Shown in pieces: positions 52,932-61,119 of a DNA stretch of 64,000 nucleotides. This stretch comes from Pedobacter yulinensis. GTDB lineage: Bacteria; Bacteroidota; Bacteroidia; Sphingobacteriales; Sphingobacteriaceae. Numbering within the stretch: the first letter of the stretch is position 1; each line of letters opens with the position of its first letter. Location of the stretch: contig NZ_KZ686271.1 in assembly GCF_003029735.1 (NCBI RefSeq), positions 140,361 to 204,360 of the forward strand. The letters run 5' to 3'. Both the position numbers and the translations under genes were made by a program. The notes beneath the pieces are model-generated. The model was not told the origin of the DNA and searched no databases. It saw nothing but the letters and a program-made list of their open reading frames with translations.

Positions 52932-52953
52932 ATAAACTAATTTTTTAGTTTAT
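52932..52953. repeat. Palindrome in the promoter of the CarboxypepD-regulatory gene
   Basis: Arms ATAAACTAA (52932-52940) and TTAGTTTAT (52945-52953) with TTTT between, 8-29 bp before the ATG at 52924. Likely a repressor or activator site; could also be a translation-controlling hairpin in the leader. Confidence 0.55.
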
Positions 52954-52964
52954 CTGCAAGAAAA

Positions 52965-52986
52965 AAAAGTTCCCGAAGGAACTTTT
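52965..52986 (-). terminator. Terminator after fabI (UUCG tetraloop)
   Basis: On the minus strand AAAAGTTCC-TTCG-GGAACTTTT: a 9-bp stem closed by a stable C(UUCG)G tetraloop, followed by a T run. It lies 6 bp after the fabI stop. Confidence 0.85.
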
Positions 52987-52991
52987 TATAT

Positions 52992-53807
52992 CTATGCTTT
53001 TATGCCCATTTTTTCCAGCACTTCTGAGCTCACACCGGTAGTGGAGTATCCGCCATCGTGAAAGAGGTTTTGCATGGTAACCATGCGTGTCAGATCTGAA
53101 AAGAGCGTGATGCAATAGTCTGCGCAAGACTCAGCATCGGCATTACCCAACGGTGCAATGGCGTCTGCATAGTCGTAAAAATCGCCAAAGCCTTTAATGC
53201 CGGTTCCGGCTGTTGTTTTGGTAGGGGATTGCGAAACCGTATTGATACGTACCTTTTTGTCTTTGCCGTAATGGTAGCCGAAACTGCGTGCTATAGATTC
53301 CAGCATGGCTTTAATGTCTGCCATATCGGTATAAAACGGGTAGGTGCGCTGTGCCGCCATATAGGTCAGGGCAACGACACTGCCGCCCTCAGAAATGGCG
53401 TCCAGTTTTTTTGCTACGCTCAGCATTTTATGGAATGACATAGCCGATACATCGATGCCTTTTGCAAAATAATCGTAATTGGATTCTGTATACGGAATGT
53501 TTTTGCGAATGTTGACGCTCATGCCGATGGAGTGGAGAACGAAATCAATCTTGCCGCCCAGAATTTCCTGGCTCTGAACAAAAAGGTTAGTTAGTTCTTC
53601 AACGTTTGTGGCGTCAGCAGGGATGATCTCAGAACCGGTTTTCTCTGCCAGGTTTTTGATCTCGCCCATGCGCATGGCGATAGGAGCGTTGGTCAGCACA
53701 AATGAAGCACCTTCTTCGTGGGCTTTCTCTGCCACTTTCCAGGCAATGGAGTTCTGATCAAGTGCGCCGGTAATGATGCCGCGTTTACCTTTGAGTAAAT
53801 TGTACAT
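52992..53807 (-). CDS. fabI: Enoyl-ACP reductase FabI
   Basis: 271 residues. NADH-dependent last step of fatty-acid elongation, target of triclosan-type inhibitors. Features: GIITGALDQNSIAWKVAEKAH cofactor loop, LHSIGM, and catalytic Tyr149, Tyr159 and Lys166 (YMAAQRTYPFYTDMADIKAM), lining up with Tyr146, Tyr156 and Lys163 of Escherichia coli FabI. The C-terminus (MQNLFHDGGYSTTG) is typical. Monocistronic, with a UUCG terminator downstream. Confidence 0.95.
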   Translation of the reverse strand: MYNLLKGKRGIITGALDQNSIAWKVAEKAHEEGASFVLTNAPIAMRMGEIKNLAEKTGSEIIPADATNVEELTNLFVQSQEILGGKIDFVLHSIGMSVNIRKNIPYTESNYDYFAKGIDVSAMSFHKMLSVAKKLDAISEGGSVVALTYMAAQRTYPFYTDMADIKAMLESIARSFGYHYGKDKKVRINTVSQSPTKTTAGTGIKGFGDFYDYADAIAPLGNADAESCADYCITLFSDLTRMVTMQNLFHDGGYSTTGVSSEVLEKMGIKA

Positions 53808-53911
53808 GTTGTTGTTGTTTTTAATTGATCCGGCCGGCTTTGTGGGCTGTCCGGTTTAGCTATTTAAACACCCGAAGGTACATTTTTTATTGGATTGTCA
53901 AGCCCGAATTG

Positions 53912-55564
53912 CTATCCCAGCAGCTCCCTGGCATTCTCGAGTGCTGATGCGCCCGGATTCTTCCCGCTCAGCATTTCGGCAATGGCTGCCACCCGTTCTT
54001 CGGGTTCAAGCCTCCGGATGCCGGTGGTGGTGCGCTCGCCGGCAGCCTTCTTGTGCACAAAGAAGTGCGCCTTTCCCCGGGCGGCAATTTGTGGCAGGTG
54101 TGTAATGCAGATCACCTGCAGGTTACCCGACAAGTCATCCATTACCTGGGCTACGCGCAGTGCGGTCTCGCCCGAAATGCCTGTATCGATCTCATCAAAG
54201 ATAATGGCCGGAAGCGCATTTTTTTGCGCCAGAATGGATTTGATCGCCAGCATCAGCCTCGACAATTCCCCACCCGAGGCCACTTTGTTTACCGGCGCCG
54301 GAGACTGCCCGGCATTCGCCGAGAACAGCAGGTTGATCTGGTCGGTTCCGTCCTTTCCCAGGCTGTTTTGACTGCTCAGCTGGAAAATTACCTGTGCCCC
54401 GGGCATACTTAGCGAAGCGAGCAGGGTGGCAAGTTCTTTCTCAGCCTTCGGTGCTGCTGCTTTCCGGTCTTTACTCAGCCTTGCTGCCTGTCCCGCCAAC
54501 GTGGTTTCCAGGTTTACGATGTCTTTGCTCAGTCTGGCAATTTCCTCGTCAGACGATTGCAGGCGACTCAGGTTATCAGCTAAGTTGTTCATCACGGCAA
54601 GCAATGCTTCGATTCCCTGCACCCGGTGCTTTTGTTCAAGGCTATAGATCAGGTCAAGCCGCTGTTCCAGGAATTCAAGACGGCCTGGACTCATCTGGGT
54701 CTTTTCTTCAAGTCCGAGAACTTCATCGCCAATGTCCCTGATTTCGATCAGGGCTGAGCGCAGGCGCTCATTCAACGATTCAAACTCAGTTCCGAATTTT
54801 TCGATTCCGGCAAGCTGGTGAACGGCTTCCTTCAGCAAAACAGAAGCCGCTTGTTCAGAATCATTCAGCAGACCGGCAGCGGTAAAAAGCGCCTTTTTGA
54901 TGTGCTCCGCGTTGCTCAGCTGCTCCAGCTCCTTCTCGTGCGCATCTTTCTCGCCTTCCTGCAGGCGGGCATTTTCCAGCTCGCTGAACAGAAATTGCTC
55001 GTAATCCTGCCGGCTGCGGCTTTCAGCGGCCTCCAGCTCAAGTGCTGCCAGCCGCGCTTTGTCTTTTTTCAGCTGACGGAAGCCGCCCCGGTAAGTTTCG
55101 AGCAGCTCGGCATGGCCTGCAAGGGTATCGATCACAGAAAGCTGGAAGTCACTGTCGTTCAATTCGCGGGTGGCATGCTGGGAATGGATGTCGACCAGCT
55201 TTTCACCAACTTCTTTAAGAACCGTCAGGTTGACGAGCGTATCGTTTACAAATGCACGCGATTTCCCGTCTGTAGAGATTTCCCGTCTCAAAATGGTCTC
55301 GCGCGAAAAATCGACGTCGAGTTCTTCGAAAAGCGGACGAAGGCTGTCGCCTTTTAGTTGGAAATGCCCTTCAATAATGCATTTTTTATCCTGGTTGAAA
55401 AAATATTTGCTTTCAGCACGCTGACCGAGAATCAGGGACAAGGCGCCGATCATGATCGACTTGCCGGCACCCGTTTCACCAGTAATCATGTTCAGCCCGG
55501 AATCGAATGCAATGTCCAACTCATTGATCAGGGCATAGTTCCGGATGGATAGTTTCTGCAGCAT
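53912..55564 (-). CDS. recN: DNA repair protein RecN
   Basis: 550 residues. SMC-like ATPase for double-strand break repair. Walker A in MITGETGAGKSIMIGALSLILG (about 28-49), coiled-coil arms (about 150-370, with charged heptads such as LEQLSNAEHIKKALFTAAGLL), signature NKVASGGELSRLMLAIKSI, Walker B PAIIFDEIDTGISGETA, and the D-loop/H-loop VICITHLPQIAARGKAHFFVHK. The upstream gene on the same strand, the second M56 gene, ends in a terminator at 55616-55650, so recN has its own promoter in the 53-bp gap. Confidence 0.95.
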   Translation of the reverse strand: MLQKLSIRNYALINELDIAFDSGLNMITGETGAGKSIMIGALSLILGQRAESKYFFNQDKKCIIEGHFQLKGDSLRPLFEELDVDFSRETILRREISTDGKSRAFVNDTLVNLTVLKEVGEKLVDIHSQHATRELNDSDFQLSVIDTLAGHAELLETYRGGFRQLKKDKARLAALELEAAESRSRQDYEQFLFSELENARLQEGEKDAHEKELEQLSNAEHIKKALFTAAGLLNDSEQAASVLLKEAVHQLAGIEKFGTEFESLNERLRSALIEIRDIGDEVLGLEEKTQMSPGRLEFLEQRLDLIYSLEQKHRVQGIEALLAVMNNLADNLSRLQSSDEEIARLSKDIVNLETTLAGQAARLSKDRKAAAPKAEKELATLLASLSMPGAQVIFQLSSQNSLGKDGTDQINLLFSANAGQSPAPVNKVASGGELSRLMLAIKSILAQKNALPAIIFDEIDTGISGETALRVAQVMDDLSGNLQVICITHLPQIAARGKAHFFVHKKAAGERTTTGIRRLEPEERVAAIAEMLSGKNPGASALENARELLG

Positions 55565-55615
55565 ATGTGCTGCTAAATTAACATAAAGCGGTTAGCTTTC
55601 AAAAGCGCAGCAAGC

Positions 55616-55650
55616 TAAAAAGGCTGCGCCTTCTCCGGGTCGCAGCCTTT
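55616..55650 (-). terminator. Terminator of the second BlaI/M56 operon
   Basis: 10-bp stem AAAGGCTGCG/CGCAGCCTTT with a 12-nt loop; on the minus strand it is followed by a T run (plus-strand A55617-A55621). It separates the M56 gene from recN. Confidence 0.83.
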
Positions 55651-55703
55651 GTTCATGGTTATTGTTTGTGTGGAAAATTCGTTGCAGGGCTTCGGGGGCC
55701 CGC

Positions 55704-58073
55704 TTAGTTCTGTTTCTTTTTCTCTTCCGCAACTTTGCGGCGCAGTTTTTCTACATCTTCATTGTATTTCTTTTGCAGTGCCTGAAATTCTTTGTTGTCT
55801 TTCAGGGCTTTAAATTCGGCCATTTTGGCTTTCCACTCTGGCGAATCGAATTGCCTGCGCAGGCTTTCTGCATGGAGTTTCATTTTTTCATGATTCATCC
55901 GGAAGGCAGGCGAGTCGAACTTTCGATGCATGGAGTCGGCCATCCGGGTCATGCCGTCCTGCCGCTTTTTCCATTCAACCGAGTTTACCCGGCCTTGCAT
56001 GGCCCTGACGTTAGCCTGGAAATCGGGTGTATTGACCCGCTCAGCCACATCTTTCCCAAGCTTTTCCCATTTCGCAAGAGCTTCCGGCGAACTGAACTGC
56101 GCGGCCAGTTCATCGGCAAACTTTTGCCACTTCGCCTGAGCCTCGGGCGAATTGAATTGTTTTTCCATGTCTCCAGCCAATTGATTCCATTTGGCCTGAG
56201 CTTCCGGACTATTGAACTTTCGTTCCATATCCTCGCCGAGTTTTTTCCACTTCGCCTGTTCCTCAGGGCTGTTGAATTTGCGCTGCATATCCTCGCCGAG
56301 TTTCTTCCACTTCGCCTGTTCCTCAGGGCTGTTGAATTTGCGCTCCATATCCTCGCCGAGTTTCTTCCACTTTGCCTGTTCTTCAGGGCTGTTGAATTTG
56401 CGCTCCATATCCTCGCCGAGTTTCTTCCACTGGGCTTGTGCTTCTGCGCTGCTAAACTGCTTCACCAACTGGTCATCCATTCTTCTGATTTGGGCACGCA
56501 TTTCAGGCGAATTGAAGCGTTTCTCCATGTCCTCCCCAAATTTTTTCCATTTGGCCTGTTCTTCCGGCGAATTAAACTTTTTCTCAATTTCTTTCCCGTA
56601 CTTCTCCCACTTGGCTTGTTCTTCGGGCGAATTAAATCGTTTTGCAAGCTCTTCACCCATTTTTTTCCACTTGGCCTGTTGCTCTGGCGACGCAAGTTTT
56701 CTTTGCATATCCTCACCGAATTTCTGCCATTTGGCAAGCTCCTGCGGTGAATTGAAACGCTTTGTAATCAGGACGGCCTGGTTTCTTACCGCATTCAGAT
56801 AAGCCGAATCAGTTACCGTGCGAACAAGGTTGTTTACGTCATCAGCAGAATAGACAGCGGCCTTCAGGCTGTCAGGAAGCTCAGAGAAGGAGCGGTACTC
56901 ATGGGTACGGCCCTTTGCATCGGTCGTGATGATGCGGATCTGTCTTTTCTTTTTAGTCGTATCCTGGAGAATGTTCAGGTTGGTCGATCCGAAAGCTGCA
57001 ATGGTGGCATCACCCTGCGTAGCGACGAACATCTTTACCTGTTTGTCTGCCTGTTTTTTAACGTAAGCCTTTTTCGGACTAATCCAGGCTACGGATACGA
57101 TGCATGCAAGCGCAAAAGTAAGGGCTGCAAGCTGATGTTTGATATTCAGATAGTTGGTTTTCATGTTTGTAATGCGTTTAATGCGTTGATACAGGTGCTG
57201 CGGCTGCCCATTGGCCGCCATCGCCATAGCGGCCGGCTCTTCCGTGTCACGTATAATTTCCAGCTTAAGCAGGGTATGTGCGTAGTCCAGCGGTTTGTTC
57301 GTGTGTTTCAGCACAAGGTCATCGCAGGCATGCTCACGCTCAATGTGTACAAAGCGCCCGGCAAGCCAGACAAAGGGATTGAAAAACAGGAGGGTCTCGA
57401 TCGCCGTCTTCAGCAGGTTGAACAGGTAATCATTTCTGCGGATGTGCGACAACTCGTGGATGAGGATTGCCTCGACTTGTTCGGCATCCATCTGGGATAC
57501 CAGGCTGAAGGGGAAAAGCACAACCGGTTTCAGGTATCCGGCCACCATCGGCACCTTTACCAGCGCTGAAAGGCTGAAGCCAACCGCTCTTTTAAGGCCG
57601 ATGGCCGCACTGACCCTGTTGAAAATGACTTGCCATTCTTCGGGAACTGGCTGCAGACCCGTTTTCCGAAGGTTATTTAACCGGCTATAGCCTTTCCATA
57701 CAATAAAACACTGCAGCAGCATGCCCAGGAGGTAGGCTGCAACGATGACGGGAAAATACGCTTCTGCCTTTTCGCCGAAACTAAGGGGCAGCTCTTTCAG
57801 TTTCTCTTTCAGCAGGTGTTGACCGGTAACCTGCACGGGCGCCGAAACGACAATGGTACTGGCACGTTCGTAATACCTGGCAAACGTGGCCAGAAAAAGG
57901 CCAAACATGAGTACAAGTGAACCAAATGCAAGGTTGTATCGCAGGCGGGCTTTCATTTTGGGGAAGCCGACCATGACGATAAACAGGAGGCCATAAACGG
58001 CTGCACCCTGCCAGAGTGAATTCAGAATGCTCCAGCCGAATGCTTTGCTCAGACTTTGAAAGAGAGGTTCCAT
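55704..58073 (-). CDS. BlaR1-like M56 membrane peptidase with twelve 20-residue repeats
   Basis: 789 residues. Membrane segments at about 18-36, 47-65, 106-126 and 314-330. Zinc site HELSH (His206, Glu207, His210) and EREHACDD (245-252) place it in M56. Beyond the fourth segment the periplasmic part begins; residues 440-679 are twelve consecutive 20-residue units of the type FNSPEEQAKWKKLGEDMERK, and residues 680-789 contain three more divergent, longer units (VNTPDFQ..., FDSPAFR..., FDSPEWK...) and a lysine-rich end. The repeats look like charged amphipathic helices with a conserved N-S-P turn. Likely partner of the BlaI homologue encoded 7 bp upstream. Ligand and function of the repeat domain unknown. 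Confidence 0.88.
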   Translation of the reverse strand: MEPLFQSLSKAFGWSILNSLWQGAAVYGLLFIVMVGFPKMKARLRYNLAFGSLVLMFGLFLATFARYYERASTIVVSAPVQVTGQHLLKEKLKELPLSFGEKAEAYFPVIVAAYLLGMLLQCFIVWKGYSRLNNLRKTGLQPVPEEWQVIFNRVSAAIGLKRAVGFSLSALVKVPMVAGYLKPVVLFPFSLVSQMDAEQVEAILIHELSHIRRNDYLFNLLKTAIETLLFFNPFVWLAGRFVHIEREHACDDLVLKHTNKPLDYAHTLLKLEIIRDTEEPAAMAMAANGQPQHLYQRIKRITNMKTNYLNIKHQLAALTFALACIVSVAWISPKKAYVKKQADKQVKMFVATQGDATIAAFGSTNLNILQDTTKKKRQIRIITTDAKGRTHEYRSFSELPDSLKAAVYSADDVNNLVRTVTDSAYLNAVRNQAVLITKRFNSPQELAKWQKFGEDMQRKLASPEQQAKWKKMGEELAKRFNSPEEQAKWEKYGKEIEKKFNSPEEQAKWKKFGEDMEKRFNSPEMRAQIRRMDDQLVKQFSSAEAQAQWKKLGEDMERKFNSPEEQAKWKKLGEDMERKFNSPEEQAKWKKLGEDMQRKFNSPEEQAKWKKLGEDMERKFNSPEAQAKWNQLAGDMEKQFNSPEAQAKWQKFADELAAQFSSPEALAKWEKLGKDVAERVNTPDFQANVRAMQGRVNSVEWKKRQDGMTRMADSMHRKFDSPAFRMNHEKMKLHAESLRRQFDSPEWKAKMAEFKALKDNKEFQALQKKYNEDVEKLRRKVAEEKKKQN
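56037..56756 (-). repeat. Twelve tandem 60-bp coding repeats in M56 gene
   Basis: 720 bp of exactly twelve 60-bp units encoding the 20-residue repeats; no unit is longer or shorter. The block 56221-56460 contains four nearly identical units (differences of a few bases), whereas flanking units diverge. No non-coding spacer, so this is not a CRISPR array. Confidence 0.92.
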
Positions 58074-58080
58074 AACCTTG

Positions 58081-58464
58081 TTATTTTTTGTTTTCGAGTT
58101 CGTTTAAATAAGCCCTGATTTCGTCCAGTTCCTGCTTGCTTGCCGTGCGGTTTCCCAGTGCCTGCATAACCAGTCTTGATGCTGAACCATTAAAGATGTT
58201 GCTGATCATTTTGCTAACCAATTGTTTTTCGGTCTGGTCGCGGCTAATCCGTGCGGTGTAGATATGGGTCTTGGAACTGGCGTCCCGGTTTACAAGCCCT
58301 TTCTCGTACATGATCTGCATCAGTTTGAGGGTGGTGGTATAACCCGCCTCTTTCGACTTTGCGAGCTCCTCATGCACCTCGCGCACCGAAGCCTCCCGTT
58401 TGCTCCACAGAATCTGCAGAATCTCCATCTCACTTTCGGTTGGTTTTACGTTTTCCTTGCTCAT
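58081..58464 (-). CDS. BlaI/MecI/CopY family transcriptional repressor (second)
   Basis: 127 residues. Winged-helix start KPTESEMEILQILWSKREASVREVHEELAKSKEAGYTTTLKLMQIMYEKGLVNRDASSKTHIYTAR and C-terminal dimerisation part (LVSKMISNIFNGSASRLVMQALGNR). Homologue of the BlaI-type gene at 9.4-9.8 kb but clearly different in sequence. Its own operators at 58472-58512 differ from those of the first module. Cotranscribed with the M56 gene 7 bp downstream, which probably inactivates it. Confidence 0.92.
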   Translation of the reverse strand: MSKENVKPTESEMEILQILWSKREASVREVHEELAKSKEAGYTTTLKLMQIMYEKGLVNRDASSKTHIYTARISRDQTEKQLVSKMISNIFNGSASRLVMQALGNRTASKQELDEIRAYLNELENKK

Positions 58465-58469
58465 GCTGA

Positions 58470-58535
58470 TATACGAATTGTTTCGTATGACAAATGTACG
58501 AATGGTTTCGTATAGTCAAAATCTTTGATTAAAAA
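58470..58535 (-). promoter_or_regulatory. Promoter and tandem operators of the second BlaI/M56 operon
   Basis: Two dyads, TACGAATTGTTTCGTA (58472-58487) and TACGAATGGTTTCGTA (58497-58512), share 6-bp arms TACGAA/TTCGTA and lie 25 bp apart. On the minus strand the -7 element TACATTTG (58491-58498) lies between them and a TTG is found about 18 bp further upstream. A repressor at the two sites would cover both the promoter spacer and the start point. Confidence 0.82.
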
Positions 58536-58638
58536 TTTCGACCAGCGGGCAGATAAAATCGACGAGTGCCAGCTTCGGGCCGATCAGCGATAAAATAAAA
58601 TGTAAGAGAACGAAGTGGTACAACGTAGTAATGAAGCA

Positions 58639-59544
58639 TTAGGGCATCTTCAATTTTTCGTATTTACCGGTATTTGCAGGGTCTATCTCGCTTAGCAGGT
58701 TAAAGGCGCGCATGCGAATGGGCTGTTCTGCGGTAGACAGGATGCTTGCAATTTCATCTGCCTTCGAGGCGAAATAGACGTTTGGAAAAATGGAACCCAG
58801 CTTCTGTTTGTCGAGGGTGCCCAGCTCCAGCAGGCCTTCGAGGAGACTGGTAACGCCTTTGCTGCGGTTGCTGGCCATCTGGTCGAGTCCCCTGAAATGG
58901 TAGGTGTAAATGAAGCTGCGCAGCAGTTCGAAATTTTTGCTGGTCAGGTTTTCGTTTAGCCAGAAGCGGTTCCTGAGGCCATCAGATGCGCGCCAGCCCG
59001 CTCCTCCCGATGTCTGCGCGAGATTGATCACATTGCGGGCCTTCAGGTAATATGATGAGCCGCCGAGGCTGGAAAAGCTGTCTTTATCCAGGCCAATGAT
59101 CGTATAGGCATAAAAAGAAAGCAGCGAACTGAGGTTCGAAATGAATGTGCTTTCAGAAAAATCAATGGTCTGCCCGTCGCTGTAGTTGAAATCGAAGTTC
59201 GGATCGCTCATGTTGAGCAGCGTGGCATAATAAGAAGTGCCGTATACAGGCCTGCTTGATTGGATCTGGGCCTGCGCTTTGTAAGATGATCCACCGTCCC
59301 AGGCATTGATGGTCAGCACAACGATGCAATCAATCCGTTCCTGAGGCTGGTAGACTTCACTCCCAAATTTGTTGTTGTTCAGGAAATCCCGTACCGCTTT
59401 CTGCAGCTGATCCATCGAATTTTTGTTGATGTTCGGGACGGTGGGAGCGAGGACCTGCACACGCGACAACAATTCCTGCGCCCGCAGGGGCTGCATCAAA
59501 CAAAGCAGCAGCAGGGAAAGCAGTATAAAGATGTTAGGTTTCAT
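58639..59544 (-). CDS. DUF4835 family exported protein
   Basis: 301 residues. Signal peptide (FILLSLLLLCLMQPLRAQ). Family hallmark ELLSRVQVLAPTVPNINKNSMDQLQKAVRDFLNN and the QERIDCIVVLTINAWDGGSSYKAQAQIQSSRPVYGTSYYATLLNMSDPNFDFNYSDGQTIDFSESTFISNLSSLLSFYAYTIIGLDKDSFSSLGGSSYY block. Function unknown; it is usually found next to coaBC and bamD in Bacteroidota, which suggests a role at the envelope. Follows coaBC by 21 bp. Confidence 0.88.
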   Translation of the reverse strand: MKPNIFILLSLLLLCLMQPLRAQELLSRVQVLAPTVPNINKNSMDQLQKAVRDFLNNNKFGSEVYQPQERIDCIVVLTINAWDGGSSYKAQAQIQSSRPVYGTSYYATLLNMSDPNFDFNYSDGQTIDFSESTFISNLSSLLSFYAYTIIGLDKDSFSSLGGSSYYLKARNVINLAQTSGGAGWRASDGLRNRFWLNENLTSKNFELLRSFIYTYHFRGLDQMASNRSKGVTSLLEGLLELGTLDKQKLGSIFPNVYFASKADEIASILSTAEQPIRMRAFNLLSEIDPANTGKYEKLKMP

Positions 59545-59565
59545 GTCGCGTTGAAAATACGCGGA

Positions 59566-60765
59566 TTAAAGGCCCATTTGCCTGAGGACAGCCGCACAAA
59601 TGTCGCTGGCCACCGCTGTTTTCGGCTTCAGGTCAAAGGCTGTTTTTTCTCCGTTCCTGTTAAAGATCGTAATTTTATTTGTATTTGTGCCAAAACCGGC
59701 ACCCTGGTCGTTCAGGGAGTTCAGTACGATCAGGTCCAGGTTCTTTTTGTCCAGTTTGGCCAGTGCATAACTCTCTTCATGCTCGGTTTCAAGGGCGAAA
59801 CCGACCAGCGTTTGCCCGGGACGTTTCTGAGCCCCCAGCGTCGCCAGCACGTCGGGCGTTTTTTCCAGGTCGATGGTCAGCGTGGGGCTGTTTTTTTTGA
59901 TCTTCTGACCGGCAGGCTGCGCCGGACGATAGTCGGCCACTGCAGCGCTCATGATCGTGATATCTGCGGCAGGGTAATATTCCAGACAGGCCTGCAGCAT
60001 ATCGCTGGCCGAACGGATGTTTACCCGGTTCAGCCCTTCGGGCGATGCAGGGGTACCCGGGCCGGCAACAAGTGTAACGCTGGCACCGAGCTTGTGCAAT
60101 TCGACGGCCAGTGCCAGACCCATTTTTCCGGAAGAATGGTTGCCGATAAAACGAACCGGGTCGATCGCCTCATAGGTGGGGCCGGCTGTTACCAGGGCAA
60201 ATTTGCCAGCCAGCGGCAATGGGCCGGTCAGCTTTTGCTGAATAAAATCGAGCATGGTTTCGGGCTCGGCCATGCGGCCTTCGCCAGAGAGCCCGCTTGC
60301 CAGTTCGCCATTGCCCGGCGGAATCAGCGTAACCCCATGTCGCTGAAGTGTTGCCATATTCGCCCGGGTAGCCGGATGCGCCCACATGTCGAGGTCCATA
60401 GCAGGTGCAACGTACACGGGGCAGCGCGCCGATAAATAGACCGCTGCCAGGAGGCTGTCGCAAAGCCCGTTTGCCAGCTTAGCCAGAGTGTTGGCAGTGG
60501 CCGGGGCAATGAGCAACAGATCTGCCCAGAGGCCGAGCTCAACATGGTTGGCCCATACACCTGTTTCTGCATCGAAATAGGTGCTATGAACGGGATTTTT
60601 AGAAAGTGTGGCAAGTGTAAGCGGCGTGATGAAATGTTCACCGCCTTCGGTAAGAATAACCCTGACGTTTGCGCCTGCTTTGACCAGCAGCCTGACCAGA
60701 ACGGCCGACTTATAGGCGGCAATGCTGCCGCAAACGCCAAGGATAATGTTTTTTTCGTTCAGCAT
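59566..60765 (-). CDS. coaBC: Bifunctional phosphopantothenoylcysteine decarboxylase/phosphopantothenate-cysteine ligase
   Basis: 399 residues from ATG 60765. Two consecutive steps of coenzyme A synthesis. N-terminal flavodoxin-like CoaC domain (about 1-185): GVCGSIAAYKSAVLVRLL, His74 (WANHVELG), and PAMDLDMW (121-128) where the usual motif has PAMN; ASGLSGEGRMAEP (157-168) where the usual catalytic Cys is Ser158. C-terminal CoaB domain (about 185-399): VTAGPTYEAIDPVRFIGNHSSGKMG, AAVADYRPAQPAGQKIKK with the conserved Lys, and LVGFALETE. The CoaC substitutions are discussed in the findings. Part of the bamD-rpoZ-coaBC-DUF4835 operon. Confidence 0.93.
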   Translation of the reverse strand: MLNEKNIILGVCGSIAAYKSAVLVRLLVKAGANVRVILTEGGEHFITPLTLATLSKNPVHSTYFDAETGVWANHVELGLWADLLLIAPATANTLAKLANGLCDSLLAAVYLSARCPVYVAPAMDLDMWAHPATRANMATLQRHGVTLIPPGNGELASGLSGEGRMAEPETMLDFIQQKLTGPLPLAGKFALVTAGPTYEAIDPVRFIGNHSSGKMGLALAVELHKLGASVTLVAGPGTPASPEGLNRVNIRSASDMLQACLEYYPAADITIMSAAVADYRPAQPAGQKIKKNSPTLTIDLEKTPDVLATLGAQKRPGQTLVGFALETEHEESYALAKLDKKNLDLIVLNSLNDQGAGFGTNTNKITIFNRNGEKTAFDLKPKTAVASDICAAVLRQMGL

Positions 60766-60792
60766 CTTAAATGCCAGAAGCAAAACGGCTCC

Positions 60793-61119
60793 TTATTTCT
60801 GCTCTTTTGCAGGATTTCTGTGGTAAACCTTCTGGTTCAGGAATTCATCCATCGCAATCAGCGTAGGTTTCGGCATGCGCTCGTAGTGCTTGCTGATCTC
60901 GATCTGTTCGCGGTTTTCAAAAATCTCTTCCAGGTTGTCGTTTGATGAAGCGAACTCGGCCAGCTTGCCATGGAGCTCTTCTTTCATGTTATTGGAAATC
61001 TGGTTGGCGCGTTTTGAAATGATCACGAGCGATTCGTAGATGTTTCCTGTAGACCTGTCTAGGTCATGTACGTTCCTCGTTACCGTGGTATTGGGTACAG
61101 ACGATTTAATTGTATTCAT
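60793..61119 (-). CDS. rpoZ: RNA polymerase omega subunit (Bacteroidota form)
   Basis: 108 residues. The sequence TTVTRNVHDLDRSTGNIYESLVIISKRANQISNNMKEELHGKLAEFASSNDNLEEIFENREQIEISKHYERMPKPTLIAMDEFL, with the invariant AKRANQI-like core and NPAKEQK end, matches the extended omega subunit of this phylum, which helps assemble and stabilise RNA polymerase. Its ATG abuts the bamD stop with no gap (translational coupling), and coaBC follows 27 bp later. Confidence 0.88.
   Translation of the reverse strand: MNTIKSSVPNTTVTRNVHDLDRSTGNIYESLVIISKRANQISNNMKEELHGKLAEFASSNDNLEEIFENREQIEISKHYERMPKPTLIAMDEFLNQKVYHRNPAKEQK

Noticed and set aside
55662..56750. Plus-strand frame of 362 codons over the M56 gene
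   Set aside because: It is the antisense of the 60-bp tandem repeats; repetition keeps the antisense frame open without any real protein signature.
56037..56756. Possible CRISPR array from regular 60-bp repeats
   Set aside because: Units have no unique spacers, are in frame inside the M56 gene and encode the 20-residue repeat; no cas genes are present.
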